The position numbers were made by a program, and so were the translations under genes. From Chloroflexota bacterium (GTDB lineage Bacteria > Chloroflexota > UBA6077 > JACCZL01): a DNA stretch of 64,000 nucleotides. The notes under the pieces are model-generated. The model was not told the DNA's origin and did not search any database. It saw only the letters and a list, made by a program, of their open reading frames with translations. Of this stretch, positions 61,782-64,000 are shown in pieces. Position 1 is the stretch's first letter, and each line of letters begins with the position of its first letter. The stretch lies in NCBI GenBank assembly GCA_030447245.1, contig JAUJPG010000012.1, positions 62,302 to 126,301 of the forward strand. Direction: 5' to 3'.

Positions 61782-63307
61782 TCGATCCCTCAGCGCCGCG
61801 CGCCGCTGGCCTCCTGCTCCACCCGACCTCCCTGCCTGGGCTGCACGGCGTCGGCGACCTCGGGGCCGGCGTCTACCGCTGGATCGAGTTTCTCCAGGCG
61901 AGTCGCCAGACGCTCTGGCAAGTCATGCCACTCGGGCCAGTCGGGATGGGCAACTCCCCCTACGCGGCCCGCTCCGCGTTCGCCGGTAACCCTCTGCTGA
62001 TCGCCCTGGACCAGCTCGTCGGCCGCGGTTGGCTCGACCCGGCTGACCTACCCGCTCTTGACGTCTCGCCGCACCAGGTCCAGTACGACGAGGCCGAGGC
62101 GGTCAAGCTGGGTGCGCTTGGCCGTGCCTTCGAGCGCTTCGGGGCGAGTCCCCCGGCCGACCGCGACGACTTCGATGCGTTCTGCGCCAAGCACCGTGCC
62201 TGGGTGGACGACTACGCCATGTTCATGGCGATCAAGGAGGTCGAGGGTGGCCGGGCCTGGTTCGATTGGCCGCCCGGTCTGGCGCTACGCGATCCACATG
62301 CGCTCGCCGAGGCGCAGCGAACACTTGCTGATCGAGTCCGGTTCCATCAGTTTGCTCAATGGGTGTTCTTCGGCCAGTGGCAGGCTGCCAGGCGATACGC
62401 GCACGAGTGGGGTGTACGCATCGTCGGCGATATCCCGATCTTCGTTGCCCATGATTCGGCCGACGTCTGGGTCCACCGCGACCTGTTCTACCTGGACAGT
62501 CACGGCCAGCCGACCGTCGTCGCCGGCGTTCCACCGGACGCCTTCAGCGCTACCGGTCAGCGTTGGGGCAACCCACTCTACAACTGGGAGCGCCTGGCCG
62601 CCGAAGGGTACGCCTGGTGGGTCGAGCGATTCGGCGCCACGCTGGAGCTGGTCGACGTTATCCGGTTGGACCACTTCCGCGGCTTTCAGGCGTACTGGGA
62701 AGTGCCGGCCGAGTACGAGACCGCCCAGCATGGCCGCTGGGTGCCCGGCCCTCGCGCCGCGCTGTTCGACGCGGTCGAGGCGCATCTTGGGCGCGTGCCG
62801 ATGATCGTCGAAGACCTGGGCGAAATCACCCCAGACGTCATCGAGCTGCGCGAGCGGCTCGGCTTCCCCGGCATGAAGGTGCTCCAGTTCGCCTTCGGCG
62901 AGGACGCCCGGGGCGTCCCGACCGGTCGCAACCCATACCTGCCTCACAACTATGCGCGTGAGTTCGTGGTCTACACCGGCACGCACGACAACGACACGAC
63001 CGTCAGCTGGTTTGCGAGCCTGGCCACCGCGGAGCGGCAGGCGATCCTCCGCTACCTCGGGGGAGACGGCCGAGAGATCGCCTGGGACCTGATCCGCCTG
63101 GCCTTCCAGTCGGTCGCCGACTGGGCGATCGTCCCGCTCCAGGACGTCCTGAGCCTCGGAGCGGAGGCCCGGATGAACGTCCCCGGCCGCCCGACCGGCA
63201 ACTGGGGCTGGCGCTACACCGAAGGCGCGCTGACCCCAGCGTATGCCGAGCGCCTGGCCGACCTGACCGCCGCCTGCGCCCGCTGGCCGCGGGGTCCAGA
63301 TGGATAG
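61778..63307 (+). CDS. malQ: 4-alpha-glucanotransferase (amylomaltase)
   Basis: 509 residues from GTG 61778, GGGAGG five bases upstream, overlapping the treY frame's final stop. GH77 enzyme that moves maltosyl or longer units between maltodextrins. LLLHPTSLPGLHGVGDLGAG is the N-terminal signature, LWQVMPLGPVGMGNSPYAAR, GVRIVGDIPIFVAHDSADVW, VIRLDHFRGFQAYWEVPA (nucleophile Asp), PMIVEDLGEITPDV (acid Glu) and VVYTGTHDNDTTVSWF follow. It keeps short maltodextrins long enough for GlgX and TreY. Overlaps the treZ start by eight bases. Confidence 0.97.
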   Translation: MIDPSAPRAAGLLLHPTSLPGLHGVGDLGAGVYRWIEFLQASRQTLWQVMPLGPVGMGNSPYAARSAFAGNPLLIALDQLVGRGWLDPADLPALDVSPHQVQYDEAEAVKLGALGRAFERFGASPPADRDDFDAFCAKHRAWVDDYAMFMAIKEVEGGRAWFDWPPGLALRDPHALAEAQRTLADRVRFHQFAQWVFFGQWQAARRYAHEWGVRIVGDIPIFVAHDSADVWVHRDLFYLDSHGQPTVVAGVPPDAFSATGQRWGNPLYNWERLAAEGYAWWVERFGATLELVDVIRLDHFRGFQAYWEVPAEYETAQHGRWVPGPRAALFDAVEAHLGRVPMIVEDLGEITPDVIELRERLGFPGMKVLQFAFGEDARGVPTGRNPYLPHNYAREFVVYTGTHDNDTTVSWFASLATAERQAILRYLGGDGREIAWDLIRLAFQSVADWAIVPLQDVLSLGAEARMNVPGRPTGNWGWRYTEGALTPAYAERLADLTAACARWPRGPDG

Positions 63308-64000
63308 GCTCGCGGGCGAGGCGACGCGGCAGCACGGTCTCGGCGCCAGGGTCGTCCCCGAGAAAGGCGTGCAGTTCCGGGTCTGGGCGCCACACGCGGC
63401 GCTGGTCGAAGTTCAGGTCGAAGCGCTTGGTGGGGCGATCCACCATCCGCTCACGCCCGAGGCCGACGGCTATCACGCTGGTCACGTGGCGACGGTGCAA
63501 GCGGGGGATCGATACCGCTATCGGCTCGATGGCGGCGCAGCCTACCCGGACCCGTGCTCCCGCTTCCAGCCGGCCGGGCCGCACGGTCCGTCGCAGGTCG
63601 TCGATCCTCGAGCGTACGTGTGGCGGGACGATGCCTGGCCCGGCCTCGGGCCGGACGGCCTGGTGATCTACGAGCTGCACGTCGGGACGTTCACCCCTGA
63701 GGGCACGTTTGACGCCATCATCCCACAGCTCTCCGAGCTGGTCCGCCTCGGCGTGACGGCGATCGAGCTGATGCCGATCGCCGAGTTCCCGGGGCGGCGC
63801 AACTGGGGCTATGACGGGGTCAACCTGTATGCCCCGAGCTCACGCTACGGCGGACCGGAGGCGCTGCAACGGCTCGTCGACGCCGCGCATGGCCATGGCC
63901 TGGGTGTCTTGCTCGACGTCGTCTACAACCACCTTGGCCCAGACGGCAACTACCTCCGCGCGTTCGCCGATGCCTATTTCACCGACCGCCACACCACCCC
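63300..64000 (+). CDS. treZ: Maltooligosyl trehalose trehalohydrolase, 3' end outside the window
   Basis: 233 codons visible from ATG 63300. TreZ releases trehalose from maltooligosyl trehalose made by TreY. The N-terminal domain reads GVQFRVWAPHAALVEVQVEA with YRYRLDGGAAYPDPCSRFQP and GPHGPSQVVDP, then the barrel starts: LVIYELHVGTFTPEGTFDAI, LVRLGVTAIELMPIAEFPGR, NWGYDGVNLYAPSSRYGGPE and VLLDVVYNHLGPDGNYLRAF. GlgX, TreY, MalQ and TreZ are consecutive with overlapping ends, one transcription unit. Confidence 0.96.
   Translation, partial: MDRLAGEATRQHGLGARVVPEKGVQFRVWAPHAALVEVQVEALGGAIHHPLTPEADGYHAGHVATVQAGDRYRYRLDGGAAYPDPCSRFQPAGPHGPSQVVDPRAYVWRDDAWPGLGPDGLVIYELHVGTFTPEGTFDAIIPQLSELVRLGVTAIELMPIAEFPGRRNWGYDGVNLYAPSSRYGGPEALQRLVDAAHGHGLGVLLDVVYNHLGPDGNYLRAFADAYFTDRHTT

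Overview
The window is a GC-rich bacterial chromosome segment with dense gene packing, many GTG/TTG starts and many ATGA, GTGA or TTGA stop/start overlaps. It carries a MEP-pathway gene (ispH), a MoxR/VWA locus, glycogen/trehalose enzymes and several families common in Chloroflexota. I suggest an uncultured Chloroflexota-like soil or thermotolerant bacterium. That assignment rests on gene content and overall style, not on a marker gene. No rRNA, tRNA, CRISPR array, plasmid function or intact mobile element was seen.

Layout. 1-7.8 kb (minus) is one operon: a large exported membrane protein, an ABC ATPase, an ABC-2 permease, a Gln/Gly-rich membrane protein, MoxR and a VWA protein. The MoxR/VWA junction is collapsed. 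8.2-8.9 kb is clpP. 9.3-11.2 kb encodes an inositol-monophosphatase/ADP-ribosylglycohydrolase fusion. 11.4-14.5 kb has a small protein disrupted by a 50-bp duplication, an orphan ParB-like protein, a sugar-nucleotide-type dehydrogenase and a tiny membrane protein. 14.6-22.2 kb is a hydantoinase/oxoprolinase locus (hyuB, hyuA, a truncated cyclase) beside an Nramp-like transporter, an IS3 remnant and an intact cyclase. 22.2-23.1 kb is an insertion-sequence graveyard. 23.1-29.9 kb holds an alpha/beta hydrolase, a PLP-dependent ammonia-lyase, a Uma2 protein, a divergent NodB-fold protein, ispH, DUF309, MOSC and ccdA. 30-32.4 kb is a Kelch lipoprotein with glgC. 32.7-36.5 kb is an ABC-2 exporter operon with a hydrolase; its ATPase is frameshifted. 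36.6-40.1 kb has an MFS carrier, a PMT-type glycosyltransferase and a lone receiver protein. 40.2-52.2 kb is rich in amide and ureide genes: a broken asparaginase, dihydropyrimidinase, an Asp/Glu/hydantoin racemase, a divergent aspartate-carbamoyltransferase-like protein and a complete branched-chain-type ABC importer. It also contains a lower-GC orphan gene. 52.4-55.9 kb has a luciferase-like monooxygenase, a DHH phosphoesterase and a VOC protein. 56.4-64 kb is the operon glgX-treY-malQ-treZ, which converts glycogen or maltodextrin to trehalose.

How it fits together. GlgC (glycogen precursor) plus GlgX, TreY, MalQ and TreZ form a glycogen-to-trehalose route suited to osmotic or desiccation stress. 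The two hydantoinase-type systems, racemase, carbamoyltransferase-like protein, broken asparaginase and LIV importer suggest uptake and hydrolysis of cyclic amides or amino-acid derivatives, although no single operon unites them. A recurring theme is gene damage by small indels, duplications and one in-frame stop (VWA/MoxR, cyclase, asparaginase, ABC ATPase, treY, 50-bp repeat). From one sequence I cannot separate real decay from assembly error in each case.
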